64,000 nt of DNA from positions 3,410,001-3,474,000 of the forward strand of contig OZ244836.1 in the NCBI GenBank assembly GCA_965220645.1, given 5' to 3'. Shown here piece after piece: positions 1 to 7,857 of the stretch; the stretch's first letter is position 1; each line of letters starts with the position of its first letter. The notes beneath the pieces are model-generated. The model saw only the letters and a list, made by a program, of their open reading frames with translations, was not told the origin of the DNA and did no database searches. The position numbers were made by a program, and so were the translations under genes. Source of the DNA: Aldehydirespirator sp965220645 (GTDB lineage: Bacteria > Actinomycetota > Acidimicrobiia > Acidimicrobiales > Aldehydirespiratoraceae).

Positions 1-302
1 ATGTTGGCCGAGTCGAGGAACCCGACGTCCAGGACATCATGCGGCGGCCGCATCAGGAAGCGGCGGCTCTCATCGATGACGACGAACGAGACGTAGTACC
101 AGAAGCCGACGAAGAAGCTGCCGAGCACGAGAGGAGGCAGCACCGCCTCGAACAACTCGCGCTGCCGCGACTTCACCCGGTAGGCCTTGGGGGCGTCGTC
201 AGGCAATTGCGGCGCCAAACCCCCGTCGGCGGGAGCCTTGCTGGACTCCGTCGGCGCGGCGGCTGCGTCGACTTCGGGCTCGGATGATGCTTGCGGGGTC
301 AT
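1..302 (-). CDS. ABC transporter inner-membrane permease (partial, N-terminal part)
   Basis: The first 100 residues of a protein that runs off the window edge. A low-complexity Ala/Pro/Glu cytoplasmic leader of about 45 residues is followed by a basic stretch (KSRQRELFEAVLPPLVLG) and a hydrophobic segment (FFVGFWYYVSFVVI), the usual first membrane helix of nitrate/sulfonate/taurine-type permeases (SsuC/TauC-like). The ATG overlaps the stop of the upstream ATPase gene as ATGA, so the two are translationally coupled and very probably form one importer. Family assignment leans on this partner because the diagnostic permease EAA loop lies outside the window. Substrate unknown. Confidence 0.75.
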   Translation of the reverse strand, partial: MTPQASSEPEVDAAAAPTESSKAPADGGLAPQLPDDAPKAYRVKSRQRELFEAVLPPLVLGSFFVGFWYYVSFVVIDESRRFLMRPPHDVLDVGFLDSAN

Positions 303-1048
303 GAGTGGGAACCTCGCAGGGCCAACGAGACCTCGCCGCTCAGGAGGGCGAAGTCCGGTTCGAACCGCAACTCGGGCTGGCGGGGATAGCTGAACGGCAC
401 GTCGAAGCGGGCGACGATCCGGCCGGGCCGGGCCGACATCACGTACACCTTGGTGCTCATGAACACGGCCTCGCCGATCGAGTGGGTGATGAACAGGCCG
501 GCGAACCCCTCGGACTGGAACAGCCGCTGGGTCTCTTCGTTGAGGTGCTCCCGGGTGATCTCGTCGACCGCGCCGAAGGGCTCATCGAACAGGAACAACG
601 GTGGCTTCAGGGTCAGGGTGCGGGCCAACGAAGCCCGCATCTTCATCCCGCCCGACAGCGACTTGGGATAGTGATCCTCGAAGCCGTTGAGGCCGACCAG
701 GTTGATGGCCGCGATCGAGAGCTCGCGGCGCTGGGCGGAGTCGAAGCCGTGCAGTTCAGCGAACAGTTCCACGTTCTGGCGCACGGTGCGCCAGGGCAGC
801 AGGGTGGCGTCCTGGAACACGTAGCCGAGCCGGTCGCGGTCGACCTCCACCGATCCCGCGGTCGGCTCCAGCAGGCCCGCCGCGATCCGCAGCAGGGTCG
901 ATTTGCCGCAACCCGAAGGGCCCACGACGGTGATGAACTCGCCCTTGTCGACCGAGAAGGTGATGTCGCGCAGGGCCTCGGTGCCGTCGGGGAACACCAT
1001 CCCGATGCCGTCGAAGGCCAGCGCGCCGGTAGTGGTGACCGTGCTCAT
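299..1048 (-). CDS. ABC transporter ATP-binding protein (nitrate/sulfonate/taurine type)
   Basis: A 249-residue ATPase of the SsuB/TauB/NrtD class that energises uptake with the adjoining permease. The Walker A motif GPSGCGKST, the Q-loop region (YVFQDATLLPW), the signature LSGGMKMR, Walker B FLFDEP and the H-loop (FITHS) are all present in order. The signature has GGM rather than GGQ, which is common in this subfamily. Start chosen at the ATG giving MSTVTT, preceded by GAGGG at good spacing; an upstream in-frame start would add 27 poorly conserved residues. First gene of the operon, divergent from a flavodoxin-fold gene across about 110 bp that must hold both promoters. Sulfonates, nitrate or a thiamine precursor are possible substrates. 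Confidence 0.88.
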   Translation of the reverse strand: MSTVTTTGALAFDGIGMVFPDGTEALRDITFSVDKGEFITVVGPSGCGKSTLLRIAAGLLEPTAGSVEVDRDRLGYVFQDATLLPWRTVRQNVELFAELHGFDSAQRRELSIAAINLVGLNGFEDHYPKSLSGGMKMRASLARTLTLKPPLFLFDEPFGAVDEITREHLNEETQRLFQSEGFAGLFITHSIGEAVFMSTKVYVMSARPGRIVARFDVPFSYPRQPELRFEPDFALLSGEVSLALRGSHS

Positions 1049-1157
1049 TAGACCCTCATCCCCGTCACACGAACCTCCCGGAACGATCGTCAATCGGCCC
1101 GACAACCCTACAGTATCTTCGCCGATCAATAACTAGTTGGAGAGGACGCCAAGGCCA

Positions 1158-1721
1158 ATGCGGGTGCTGCTGCTCGACGGCTACGAGCCGGACGACACCA
1201 ACCACCGGGTGGTGAGCGAAGCCGTCGAGGAACTCGAGGCGGCGGGCAACGAGGTCGACCTGCTCTGCCTGCACGACTTCAACTCGGTGATGTCGCCAGC
1301 CGAACGAGTCGCCTACCACAGCGATCAGCCCGTGATCTCCGACGATGTGCGCGACTCCGCCGACAGGTTGAAACTCGCGGAAGCGCTGCTGTTCTGCTAT
1401 CCCACGCTGGCGTTCAACGTGCCGGCGACCATGAAGGGCTGGCTCGAGCGAGTGTTGGTGCCCGGGGTGGCCTTCGTGTTCGACGACAAACACCGGGTCA
1501 AGCCCGGCATGCAGAACATCCGGCGGATCGGAGCGGTCACGACCAGCTCCCACGGCCGGATGGCGAGGCTGCGGGCCCGCGACGCCGGCAAGCGCACCAC
1601 GGCCCGGACACTGCGGCTGAGCGCCCACAAGCGTTGCCGCACCACCTTCGTGTCGGTGCGCTCACCCGCAGACGACGAGGGAATCGCCAGGATCCGCAAG
1701 GCTCTGCGCCGCTGGCAATAG
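1158..1721 (+). CDS. Flavodoxin-fold NAD(P)H oxidoreductase
   Basis: A 187-residue protein related to the NQO/MdaB-type quinone reductases. The N-terminal strand MRVLLLDGYEPDDTNHR and the segment YPTLAFNVPATMKGWLERV match the flavin-binding and active-site loops of the family, where the latter reads like P-x-x-x-x-x-P-A-x-L-K-x-W. Expected role: two-electron reduction of quinones or other acceptors using NAD(P)H and FMN/FAD. Start set at the second ATG because the hydrophobic first strand follows at once; an ATG seven codons upstream is the alternative. The C-terminus is unusually rich in Arg/Lys. It faces away from the ABC operon and shows no operon partner. Confidence 0.75.
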   Translation: MRVLLLDGYEPDDTNHRVVSEAVEELEAAGNEVDLLCLHDFNSVMSPAERVAYHSDQPVISDDVRDSADRLKLAEALLFCYPTLAFNVPATMKGWLERVLVPGVAFVFDDKHRVKPGMQNIRRIGAVTTSSHGRMARLRARDAGKRTTARTLRLSAHKRCRTTFVSVRSPADDEGIARIRKALRRWQ

Positions 1722-1747
1722 CCCACCCGCCGGCCGGGCGGACACAG

Positions 1748-2914
1748 TCAGGCCCTGGGCAGTAGGGGCAGCACTTCTTCGCCGATGCGGTGGAGCTGCT
1801 CCTCGACCTCGTCGTAGGGGTCGCCGGGCATGGCCGGGAACAGCAGCAGGTTCTCCAGGCCGATCTGCTCGTCGAACCAGTTGATGACTTCGGCCACCTG
1901 CTCGCCGGTACCCACCGCGTAAGTCTTCTGGTCCAGCGACTCCTCCAGGGTTGGAATCAGCCCGGGCTTGGCCGGGCGCCCGTCGGGGCCCATGTAGCCC
2001 TTGCTCCAGCCATAGGGGCCCAGGAACTTCCAGAACTCGTCGTGACCGTCGCGCACCGAGGCCACCGCCTCCTCATGGCTGTCGGCCACCCGCACGTTGA
2101 GCACGAGCAGGCGGTGCTCGCCGCGGCCGAGCTCACGCCCGTGCTCGGCCGCGTAGATCTCCGCGAACTTCTCCCAGCGCATCTTGACGAAGGAGTGATG
2201 GTTGTTCCAGAACACCCCGCCCCAACCCCACCGGGGCACCTGCTCCAGCGTCGGGGGCGAGGTGATCGCCTGCCAGATCTCGTAGGGGTACAGCGGGCGG
2301 GGCACCAGCGACAGCTCGGTCACGAACCCGCCCCGGTCAGGGATGCCCGCCGGAGGGAAGTCATACACCTCGCCGTGGAAGCTGAAGGTGTCGTTGTCCA
2401 GAGCCAGGCGGATCACCTGCATGGCTTCGTCGAACTGCTTGCGGTTGAGGTCGTCCGCGGCGGCCTTGTCAGGATTGTCGAAGCTGCCGATCCTGGTGCC
2501 CAGCGTCTCGGCCTCACGCGGCACCGTTCCCCGACCCACACCCAGGATCCCGCGACCGCCGGAGATGTTGTGCAGCGTGGCGAAGTCCTCAGCCAGCCGC
2601 AGCGGATGCCACTGCGGCACGATGTTGAACGCCATCCCGATACGGATGCTCTCGGTGCGCTCCGCCAGGATCGTGCCCACCAGGATCCCGTTGGGGATCA
2701 CCTCATAGCCCTCGTGCTGGAAGTGATGCTCGGTCAGCCAGAACGAGTCGAACCCCAATCCGTCACACACCACGCCGGCGTCGATGATGCGCTCAGTGGT
2801 CCGCCACACCTCCTTGTGTCCGAAGCGGCGGTCGGTGGGAAGAGGGAGCCCCGCACCCGCGTCGGAGAACTCGGCCCCGCCAAACAGGAACACCCCGGTG
2901 CGCACGACGCCCAC
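1748..2914 (-). CDS. LLM-class (luciferase-like, probably F420-dependent) oxidoreductase
   Basis: A 388-residue member of the luciferase-like monooxygenase superfamily (TIM barrel, flavin or F420 cofactor). Visible landmarks: the N-terminal strand VRTGVFLFGG, GFDSFWLTEHHF (first helix-strand region with the His-His pair), RIGMAFNIVPQWHPLRLAEDFATL, and GGRGILGVGRG, the typical phosphate-binding region. A longer upstream reading is antisense to the neighbouring gene, so the start is placed at one of two GTG codons (2914 or 2905). It lies 11 bp downstream of the TIGR03792-like gene in the same direction, so the two are probably cotranscribed. Cofactor choice is inferred from the actinobacterial context; the substrate is unknown. 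Confidence 0.82.
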   Translation of the reverse strand: MGVVRTGVFLFGGAEFSDAGAGLPLPTDRRFGHKEVWRTTERIIDAGVVCDGLGFDSFWLTEHHFQHEGYEVIPNGILVGTILAERTESIRIGMAFNIVPQWHPLRLAEDFATLHNISGGRGILGVGRGTVPREAETLGTRIGSFDNPDKAAADDLNRKQFDEAMQVIRLALDNDTFSFHGEVYDFPPAGIPDRGGFVTELSLVPRPLYPYEIWQAITSPPTLEQVPRWGWGGVFWNNHHSFVKMRWEKFAEIYAAEHGRELGRGEHRLLVLNVRVADSHEEAVASVRDGHDEFWKFLGPYGWSKGYMGPDGRPAKPGLIPTLEESLDQKTYAVGTGEQVAEVINWFDEQIGLENLLLFPAMPGDPYDEVEEQLHRIGEEVLPLLPRA

Positions 2915-2925
2915 TGTAGGGCGAT

Positions 2926-3216
2926 TCAGCAGTCGCGCGCGACCTGGAAGGCTCGCATCGTGGCCTGGCGACACCACGTCCCCATGGCCTTGTCCACCGC
3001 CTCGACGTCGGCGCGGGGAACGGCCTGCCAAGCCTCCATCGACTCCCAGCGGATGACGGCACACACGAGGCCGGGGTCGTCGTCGGCGACCCACATCTCC
3101 TTGCCGGCGAATCCGGGGCGGGTCTCCAGGTAGCGGCTCCAGGTGCGCTCCTCGACAGCCAGCCACTGCTCGCGCTCGGCCGGGTCCACCTCAAAGGTGA
3201 GGAACTCGATCACCAT
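2926..3216 (-). CDS. TIGR03792-like small protein (ABM-type fold)
   Basis: A 96-residue protein whose order of motifs (VIEFLTFEV, RPGFAGKEMWV, VIRWESMEAW, VPRADVEAVD) resembles the TIGR03792 family, small dimeric alpha/beta-barrel-like proteins of unknown function related to antibiotic-biosynthesis monooxygenases. No catalytic residues can be assigned. It is the first gene of a two-gene unit with the LLM oxidoreductase, so a role in handling the same oxidised or reduced metabolite is possible but is inference. Its ATG sits one base from a 47-bp tandem repeat that fills the divergent promoter region. Confidence 0.7.
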   Translation of the reverse strand: MVIEFLTFEVDPAEREQWLAVEERTWSRYLETRPGFAGKEMWVADDDPGLVCAVIRWESMEAWQAVPRADVEAVDKAMGTWCRQATMRAFQVARDC

Positions 3217-3217
3217 C

Positions 3218-3322
3218 GACTTCAGAGTAGGCCCGACGGCAAGGAAGACCAGAAGGGGGCAGGCGACTTCAGAGTAGGCCCGACGGCAAGGAAGACCAGA
3301 AGGGGGCAGGCGACTTCAGAGT
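3218..3322. repeat. 47-bp tandem repeat (2.2 copies) in a divergent promoter
   Basis: Two perfect adjacent copies of a 47-bp unit beginning GACTTCAGAGTAGGCCCGAC (3218-3264 and 3265-3311), then the first 11 bases of a third copy. The array fills the space between the start of the TIGR03792-like gene and the start of ubiD, so whatever promoter elements the unit carries for either gene are duplicated. Confidence 0.95.
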
Positions 3323-3350
3323 GGAGCGCGGCAGGGCGTAGGGTGAGGGG

Positions 3351-4697
3351 GTGACCGGAGCCGTCTGCGACCTGCGCAGCTACATGGCCGCGGCCGAGGC
3401 AGCGGGGATGCTCAACCGCATATCGCGTCCGGTGAGCCTCAAGCACGAACTGGCCGACGTGGCCGCCGCGCTGGAGCGCTCCGACGCAGGACCGGCGCTG
3501 TTCGAGGCGCCCAAGGACTCGCCGTGGCCGATCTTCTCCGGCGCGGTCAGCAGCCGGCGCACCGCGGCACTGGCCCTGGGCTGCGAGCCCGAGGCGGTAG
3601 TGGACCGCATGGGCCACGCCCTGGAACCCGCCAACGGAGTGGCGACGGCCCGGGTGGACGAAGCGGCCTGGCACGACAACTGCGTGACCGGCGACGACGT
3701 GGACCTGGCCGCCATACCCATACCCACCCACTCGCGAGGCGACGGCGGCGCCTTCATCACCGGCGCGGTGAGCGTGACCAAGGACCCGATCAGCGGGCGG
3801 GGGAACCTGTCGTACAACCGGATGCTGATGCTGGACCGCAATGTCCTGGGCTTCAACGTCAACGAATGGCGCGACGTGGGCACGTTCATGCGCAGCCGGC
3901 CCGACCCCGACGCCCCCTTCGACGTGGCCCTGGCGATCGGGCTCGACCCGGCAGTGATGATCGCGGCCGGGGTGCGCACGCCGGTCGATGAACTGCTCAT
4001 CGCGGGTGCCCTGCGGGGCCGATCGGTGGAGGTTTGCCGGGGCCGCACCGTCGACGTGGACGTGCCGGCGCGCGCCGAGGTGGTGATCGAGGGCCGGATC
4101 CGGCCCAGCCAGCGGGCCGACGAGGGTCCGCTGGCCGAGTTCCACGGCTATCACGGCGAGATGTGGCCCAGCCCCACGGTTGAGGTCACCGCCATCTCGT
4201 GGCGCCACTCACCCGTCTACCAGACGATCATTCCGGGCTGGTACGAGCACGTGTTCATCGGCAACGTGCTGCCCCGCGAGCCGCTGCTGCGCCGCTTCGT
4301 GCGCCACCTCGACCCTCACGCCGACGTGCACATCCCGCCCTACGGCAACGGGTTCCTGGCCGTCATCCAGATCGACCGCGACAACCCGGGCACACCCAAG
4401 AACCTGGCGATGGCGGCCATGTCGGCCCACATCAACATTCGCAACGTGATCGTGGTGGACCGCGACATCGACGTCAGCCAGCCCTCCGAGCTTCACTGGG
4501 CCCTCACCAACCGGGTTCACTGGCTCGACGACGTGTTCACCGCGGGGCACGCCCAGGGCCACGAGATGGATCCCACCGCCGACAATCGCGGCGTCAGCAC
4601 CAAGGTGGGCATCGACGCCACCTACAAGCGGGAGCGCCGCGAGTACGGCGAGCGGGTCGCCTACGCGCCCGTCGACCTTCAGAAATACCTGCCGTGA
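3351..4697 (+). CDS. UbiD-family prenylated-FMN-dependent decarboxylase
   Basis: A 448-residue member of the UbiD family, reversible non-oxidative (de)carboxylases of aromatic or alpha,beta-unsaturated acids that use prenylated FMN. N-terminal DLRSYMAAAE, the central cofactor/metal-site region around GNLSYNRMLMLDRN, the E-F-H-G-Y-H-G-E block, and the C-terminal MDPTADNRGVSTKVGIDAT with the family's conserved Asp/Lys are all present; length is typical. The start is a GTG. The flavin prenyltransferase partner ubiX lies just downstream on the same strand, so cofactor maker and user are coupled. Substrate cannot be read from sequence; with no ubiquinone genes nearby, an aromatic-acid or related decarboxylase is more likely than a quinone-pathway enzyme. 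Confidence 0.92.
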   Translation: MTGAVCDLRSYMAAAEAAGMLNRISRPVSLKHELADVAAALERSDAGPALFEAPKDSPWPIFSGAVSSRRTAALALGCEPEAVVDRMGHALEPANGVATARVDEAAWHDNCVTGDDVDLAAIPIPTHSRGDGGAFITGAVSVTKDPISGRGNLSYNRMLMLDRNVLGFNVNEWRDVGTFMRSRPDPDAPFDVALAIGLDPAVMIAAGVRTPVDELLIAGALRGRSVEVCRGRTVDVDVPARAEVVIEGRIRPSQRADEGPLAEFHGYHGEMWPSPTVEVTAISWRHSPVYQTIIPGWYEHVFIGNVLPREPLLRRFVRHLDPHADVHIPPYGNGFLAVIQIDRDNPGTPKNLAMAAMSAHINIRNVIVVDRDIDVSQPSELHWALTNRVHWLDDVFTAGHAQGHEMDPTADNRGVSTKVGIDATYKRERREYGERVAYAPVDLQKYLP

Positions 4698-4847
4698 GCG
4701 GGCCGCGCCGCCTCTTCGGTGATCCTGTACAGAAGTACCTGCCGTGAGCCGAGCACTCCGGGCCGCCGGCTGTCAGCCGGGGCAGTACCTGTAGTGAGCC
4801 GAGCATTCCGGGCCGCCGGCTGTCAACCTCAGAAGTACCTGCCGTGA
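4680..4847. repeat. Amplified ubiD-ubiX junction (about 50-bp period)
   Basis: The last codons and stop of ubiD (CAGAAATACCTGCCGTGA) recur as CAGAAGTACCTGCCGTGA at 4730 and 4830, with a degenerate copy near 4783. Between them two 35-bp segments starting GTGAGCCGAGCA repeat at 50-bp spacing; each carries GGGCCGCCGGCTGTCA, and the first continues into a small hairpin (CCGGCTGTCAGCCGG). The last copy supplies the GTG start of ubiX, and sequence after the ubiD stop (GTGAGCGGGCCGCGCCGC) mirrors the ubiX start. The array therefore looks like serial duplication of a former 4-bp GTGA overlap. Confidence 0.9.
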
Positions 4848-5413
4848 CCGGGCCGCGCCGCATCGTGGTGGCCATCAGCGGGGCCACCGGCGTGGTGTAC
4901 GGCATCCGGGCGCTGGAGTTGTTGCGAGAGGTCGACGATGTGGAGACCCACCTGGTGATGACCGGCCCCGGCCGCCAGACCCTGGCCTACGAGACCGACT
5001 TGGCGCCGGCCGACGTGGAGGCCCTGGCCGACGTGGTGCACGGCTCGCGTGACATCGCCGCTCCGATCTCGTCGGGCTCCTACACCACGGCCGGAATGAT
5101 CATCGCCCCATGCTCGATCAAGATGCTCTCCGCAGTGGCCAACTCCTTCGGCGCCGACCTCGTGTCACGGGCGGCCGACGTGACGCTCAAGGAGCGGCGC
5201 CCGCTCGTGATGATGGTCCGGGAGACGCCGTTGCATCTGGGCCATCTGCGCCTGATGGTGCAGGCCGCGGAGATCGGAGCGGTGATGTACCCGCCCGTGC
5301 CGGCCTTCTACACCCGGCCCTCGTCCATCGAGGACCTGGTGGACCACTCGGTGGTGCGGGCCCTGGAGCATCTGGGTGTCGACGTAGCCGAGATCCCCCG
5401 CTGGGGCGAGTAG
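4844..5413 (+). CDS. ubiX: UbiX-type flavin prenyltransferase
   Basis: A 189-residue flavoprotein of the UbiX/Pad1 family, which attaches a dimethylallyl group to FMN to make the prenylated FMN used by UbiD. Visible motifs are VVAISGATGVVYGIRALELL (N-terminal FMN phosphate loop), the central SGSYTTAGMIIAPCSIKML (conserved Ser and PCS), and the C-terminal RETPLHLGHLRLM and PPVPAFYTRP. Length is standard. The start codon is a GTG inside the last copy of the duplicated junction. It is probably cotranscribed with ubiD in spite of about 146 bp of repeats between them; a GC-rich hairpin follows the stop. Confidence 0.93.
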   Translation: MTGPRRIVVAISGATGVVYGIRALELLREVDDVETHLVMTGPGRQTLAYETDLAPADVEALADVVHGSRDIAAPISSGSYTTAGMIIAPCSIKMLSAVANSFGADLVSRAADVTLKERRPLVMMVRETPLHLGHLRLMVQAAEIGAVMYPPVPAFYTRPSSIEDLVDHSVVRALEHLGVDVAEIPRWGE

Positions 5414-5436
5414 CTCCCGGCTCAGACGCCGGGAGC
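5413..5436 (+). terminator. Hairpin after ubiX
   Basis: GCTCCCGG and CCGGGAGC form an 8-bp perfect stem with an 8-base loop, beginning at the last base of the ubiX stop. There is no T-run, so it may slow RNA polymerase or protect the mRNA end rather than act as a classic intrinsic terminator. Confidence 0.6.
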
Positions 5437-5444
5437 GGCAAGCC

Positions 5445-5493
5445 GAAATTGACTTAGTTGTCCACACTATGTGGGTACAACTAAGTCAATTTC
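5445..5493. repeat. Long palindrome, copy 1 (TTGACTTAGTTGT family)
   Basis: GAAATTGACTTAGTTGT (5445-5461) pairs perfectly with ACAACTAAGTCAATTTC (5477-5493); an inner CCACA/TGTGG stem extends it with a two-base bulge. It lies between convergent genes and overlaps the stop codon of the downstream FAD oxidoreductase gene. A relative with a compensating change in both arms occurs at 52599-52647. It could act as a bidirectional terminator, a protein-binding site or a miniature repeat. Confidence 0.9.
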
Positions 5494-7111
5494 ATCGGAG
5501 GTTTCGCAGCACTGCCTGGGCGGCGTTTCGGCCCGAAGCGCCCCAGATGCCCGCGCCCGGGTAGGTGCCCGCTCCCGATAGGAACAGGCCCGGCACCGGC
5601 GCCCGGTAGCGGCTCAGTTCCCGGCGCCGACCGAACAGCGACGCCAGCGGCGATGCGGCGTAGGAGGGCGTGTAGCCGCGGCCCAGGTACAGCTCCCGCT
5701 CGTAACGGTCCGGTGTCATGGTCCGGTAACGGTCCACCGACTCCAAGAACCCCGGCTGCAGCAGACTCGACCACACCTTCAGCCACCGGGCCGGCTCGGA
5801 TGATCCGTCCCAGCCGCCGTCGAGGTTGTACGGGGTGAACAGCGCCTCCAGGCTCAGCACGTGGTAGCCGTCGCGGCTGCGCATCGACGGATCCAGCACC
5901 GACGGCACGTTGGCGATCATCGTCGGACGCTCCGCCACCCGCCCGAGGCGCCGCAGCCGGTGAGCCTCGGCCAGCTCATCGGCCGACGGCGATACCACGA
6001 AGTTCGACTGGGCCGGTTCGCGGCCCTCGAACAGGTCCAGTAGCGCCGACTTCTCCAGAGCCGGATAGCGCGGGATGTCCTTGATCACCGCGTCGATTTT
6101 TGACTGATACCCGTCGCCGGGCGCCTGCGAGCGGGCCCGGTCCACGAAACGACGCGCTCTTGCGCCGTGAGGCTCTGCCAGCCAATGGCTCGCCACCGGG
6201 ACGGGGTCGCAGGTCGCAACCACCGCGCCCGCGGCGACCTCGGTGCCGTCGGCCAGGCGCACACCCCGCACGCCCCGGCCGTCTCCCAGCAGCCCGGCCA
6301 CCGGCGTGCCGCAGCTCAGATGGCCTCCGGCCGCGACGAAGGAGGCGGCTAGCGCGTCGGTCAGGGCGCCGCTGCCACCGACGGGCCGGCCCGTCCTGAC
6401 CATGTGGCGCATGGCGTAGAGCATCCCGGCCATGCCGGTGCCGGGACCGTCCGGGGGCGCGCCCCAAATGGTGGGACCGTTGGACATGGCCGGCATTACC
6501 AGGGCCTCGTCATCGAAGTAGGACCGCATCACGTCCAGCGCGCTGGCCCGGCTCCACTGCAACAGCCTGACGCCGCCTCTCCCCCGGCGGGCCAGCAGGC
6601 GGGCCAGCATCTTCGGCGTCGAGGCTGGCCCGGTGCTCATCTCCAGGCTGAGTTCGGCCACCGGTCGGGCGTCGGCGAGGTAGCGGCGGTAGGCCTTGGC
6701 CTGGTCGGGCCGGTGGCGGCCGATGGACTCGATCGTGCGCTCGCTGTCGTTGAAGAACAGCCACGGCGGGCTGCCGTCGTAGCTCAGGTAGACGGTGGCG
6801 GGGTCGGCTTCGAGATAGCGCAGCCCGTGGGCGGCCAGGTCGAGGTCGTCCATGAAGGGCATGGCCCGCACCAGGGTGTGGTCGCAGCTGCAGATGTTGA
6901 AGCGGGCGTCCAGGTCGCTCACCGTCGAGGCGCAGCCGCCGACGGTGTGGCGGGCTTCCACCAGCATGGTGGCGACGCCGGCCCGGGCCAGGTAGGCGGC
7001 GCAGATGAGGCCGTTGTGCCCGCCGCCTACGACCACCACGTCAATCTCACCGCTCGGCGCGGCCCGATCGCGGCTCGTGCCAGCCTTGTCGAGCACCGCG
7101 GGGCTGCTCAC
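5492..7111 (-). CDS. FAD-dependent oxidoreductase, phytoene-desaturase/PYROXD2-like
   Basis: A 539-residue flavoprotein. The N-terminal Rossmann loop VVVVGGGHNGLICAAYLARAG and EARHTVGGCAST bind the ADP part of FAD; the C-terminal GLFLSGAGTYPGAGIWGASGRNAA is the family's second FAD-binding motif. These are the hallmarks of the CrtI/NAD(P)-FAD amine-oxidase-like superfamily, and the sequence resembles the PYROXD2 branch more than true carotenoid desaturases. No crtB or other carotenoid gene is in the window, so carotenoid synthesis should not be assumed. Start is a GTG eight bases after the yqeC stop, which suggests an operon with yqeC. The stop lies inside a long palindrome. Confidence 0.8.
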   Translation of the reverse strand: MSSPAVLDKAGTSRDRAAPSGEIDVVVVGGGHNGLICAAYLARAGVATMLVEARHTVGGCASTVSDLDARFNICSCDHTLVRAMPFMDDLDLAAHGLRYLEADPATVYLSYDGSPPWLFFNDSERTIESIGRHRPDQAKAYRRYLADARPVAELSLEMSTGPASTPKMLARLLARRGRGGVRLLQWSRASALDVMRSYFDDEALVMPAMSNGPTIWGAPPDGPGTGMAGMLYAMRHMVRTGRPVGGSGALTDALAASFVAAGGHLSCGTPVAGLLGDGRGVRGVRLADGTEVAAGAVVATCDPVPVASHWLAEPHGARARRFVDRARSQAPGDGYQSKIDAVIKDIPRYPALEKSALLDLFEGREPAQSNFVVSPSADELAEAHRLRRLGRVAERPTMIANVPSVLDPSMRSRDGYHVLSLEALFTPYNLDGGWDGSSEPARWLKVWSSLLQPGFLESVDRYRTMTPDRYERELYLGRGYTPSYAASPLASLFGRRRELSRYRAPVPGLFLSGAGTYPGAGIWGASGRNAAQAVLRNLR

Positions 7112-7119
7112 GGCAGCAC

Positions 7120-7842
7120 CTAGCCTGCGTCCGTGTCAGAGCGGACGACGACCAGCGACTCAGTCCCCCGTTGGTCGAGCTCGGCGACCAGTTCGGTGAC
7201 CTGCGGGTCGTCCCGATCGGCCCCGGCGACTGCCACCGTGAACCGGGCGGACTCGGGGACGTTCTTCATCATGCCGACGGGGCTGGTGAGCGCTTCGGCC
7301 GCCCGCTCCGGTGTCAGGCGCTGGTAGGGCGAGCAGCCCGCGGCTGCGGCCACTCGCAGCGGCCGGTGCACCCGGTCGGCGATCACGTAGCCGAGTGCAT
7401 CGGCACCGATGCATGCCACCACATGGGTGGATGCGGCCGGGATCGGCGGCTCCCAGGGCGCGGGGGCGGTGAAGGGACGGCGATGGGCTCCATCGGCCTC
7501 AACAACTATGTGATCGGCGACTCCAATGGCAAACCAGCGGTCGACTTCGGTGGGCGCGAACCCGAGTGCCTTGCGCTCGTCGGTGGTGCGCCAAGCGAGC
7601 ACTGCGTCGTGGTGGTGAAAGGCCGCGGCCAAGTCGCCTTCAGTGGCGCCGATCAGGCACGGGAAACCGCCCGTGCGGTCGCATCCCATACGGGTGGTGG
7701 TGGTCAGCAGCGTGCGGGCCGGCAAGTTCCGGCCGAGCGCGAACAGCAGGGTCGTCTTGCCGCCGCCGCCGACCAGGGCCACCAGCGACCGGCGCCCCAA
7801 GCCGAGGGCCTCAGCGGCGCCGGCCAGGTCGGTGGCGCGCAA
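7120..7842 (-). CDS. yqeC: YqeC-like selenium-dependent hydroxylase accessory protein
   Basis: A 240-residue P-loop protein: LVALVGGGGKTTLLFALGRNL is the phosphate-binding loop, followed by LLTTTTRMG and a central VVEADGAHRRPFTAPAPWEP. This layout (GGGGKTT, TTT(T)RM, EADG(A)HRRP(F)) is the signature of YqeC, linked to selenium-dependent molybdenum hydroxylases. Start is a TTG with no better upstream choice. A tRNA-Sec gene lies within 200 bp, which independently supports a selenium connection. It probably heads an operon with the FAD oxidoreductase just downstream; a very small membrane-protein ORF precedes it. Its molecular action in the family is not fully established. Confidence 0.85.
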   Translation of the reverse strand: MRATDLAGAAEALGLGRRSLVALVGGGGKTTLLFALGRNLPARTLLTTTTRMGCDRTGGFPCLIGATEGDLAAAFHHHDAVLAWRTTDERKALGFAPTEVDRWFAIGVADHIVVEADGAHRRPFTAPAPWEPPIPAASTHVVACIGADALGYVIADRVHRPLRVAAAAGCSPYQRLTPERAAEALTSPVGMMKNVPESARFTVAVAGADRDDPQVTELVAELDQRGTESLVVVRSDTDAG

Positions 7843-7857
7843 GGCTCAGGCGGTAAC

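Noticed and set aside
1790..3133. Long plus-strand open frame (447 codons) opposite the LLM gene
   Set aside because: It mirrors the minus-strand coding frame of GC-rich DNA; composition is rich in His/Arg/Gly and no domain is visible. Similar shadows occur across the window.
4680..4847. Possible UGA readthrough (selenocysteine) after ubiD, given selC and repeated CTGCCGTGA
   Set aside because: The repeated stops lie 50 bp apart, so they are in different frames; no SECIS-like stem follows the first TGA. Tandem duplication explains the pattern.
5492..7111. Carotenoid phytoene desaturase (crtI)
   Set aside because: The fold fits, but no crtB, crtE or lycopene cyclase is near and motifs are closer to the PYROXD2 branch.
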